Shown here: positions 63,278-64,000 of the stretch, piece by piece
Position numbering within the stretch: the first letter of the stretch is position 1
Layout of the letters: every line of letters starts with the position of its first letter
From: Pseudomonas sp. FP198
Lineage (GTDB): Bacteria; Pseudomonadota; Gammaproteobacteria; Pseudomonadales; Pseudomonadaceae
Assembly (NCBI RefSeq): GCF_030687895.1
Contig: NZ_CP117452.1
Coordinates: 5,006,001 to 5,070,000, forward strand
Direction: 5' to 3'
DNA: 64,000 nt
Made by a program: the position numbers and the translations under genes
Notes under the pieces: generated by a model
Told to the model about the DNA's origin: nothing
Database searches by the model: none
What the model saw: only the letters and a program-made list of their open reading frames with translations

Positions 63278-64000
<723 letters not shown>

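Overview
The window looks like a chromosomal segment of a Pseudomonas of the fluorescens group. It has GC-rich coding DNA, a recC-recB-recD operon, a yfiR-yfiN-yfiB operon, mmsAB, an HBM-type chemoreceptor, and many copies of the two REP/REPIN families typical of that group (GTGGCGAGGGAGCTTGCTCC and GTGGGAGCGAGCCTGCTCGC types). An rRNA operon (5S and the 3' end of 23S, minus strand) closes the right edge. Most genes are accessory metabolism with local regulators.

Layout. 1-0.85 kb: N-terminal part of a XylR/DmpR-type sigma-54 activator, cut by the window edge. 1.2-7.3 kb: two LysR regulators, an SDR, then a minus-strand set of isochorismatase-like hydrolase, XapX membrane protein and Tat-exported amidohydrolase. 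7.7-9.7 kb: a decaying relative of such clusters, with an internally deleted pirin, a luciferase-like monooxygenase stump, a second isochorismatase-like hydrolase and a frameshifted LysR remnant. 9.7-12 kb: divergent LysE exporter and MocR regulator. 12-13.6 kb: membrane protein of unknown function and a small damaged ORF. 13.5-17 kb: tight operon of an unrecognised protein, homospermidine synthase and an MFS transporter. 17.3-19.1 kb: AraC regulator and an SDR with a disrupted 5' end. 19.2-21.1 kb: REPIN, a small Pseudomonas-type protein behind a possibly structured leader, and a truncated polymorphic-toxin C-terminus with a probable immunity gene. 21.2-22.8 kb: PAP2 phosphatase and a periplasm-facing histidine phosphatase.

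22.9-32.8 kb is a complete acid-sugar module: enolase-superfamily (rhamnonate-type) dehydratase, AraD1/FAH-fold protein, ketoglutarate-semialdehyde dehydrogenase and a PdxA2-like dehydrogenase. It lies opposite a tripartite tricarboxylate-type transporter (C-B-A) and a LysR regulator. The logic fits uptake of an aldonic acid, two dehydrations to 2-oxoglutarate semialdehyde, and oxidation to 2-oxoglutarate. A dyad-type motif recurs in front of the dehydratase and in the divergent promoter region.

33-36 kb: HBM chemoreceptor behind a FliA-like promoter, FitAB-type toxin-antitoxin with a 13-bp palindromic operator, glyoxalase-fold protein. 36.4-40.1 kb: D-aminoacylase, RpiR regulator and a frameshifted GntP-type permease. 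40.4-47.5 kb: SulP transporter, epimerase-like SDR, two LysR regulators, MdaB quinone reductase, ABM monooxygenase, TauE/SafE permease, cupin. 47.6-51.1 kb: mmsB-mmsA (valine catabolism) with a divergent LysR. 51.1-53.5 kb: YfiBNR cyclic-di-GMP control. 53.6-62.9 kb: RecBCD. 63-64 kb: rRNA.

Three loci (18.2-19.1, 38.7-40.1 and possibly 13.2-13.5 kb) carry small indels that could be real decay or assembly errors. No CRISPR array, tRNA gene, insertion sequence or prophage was recognised.
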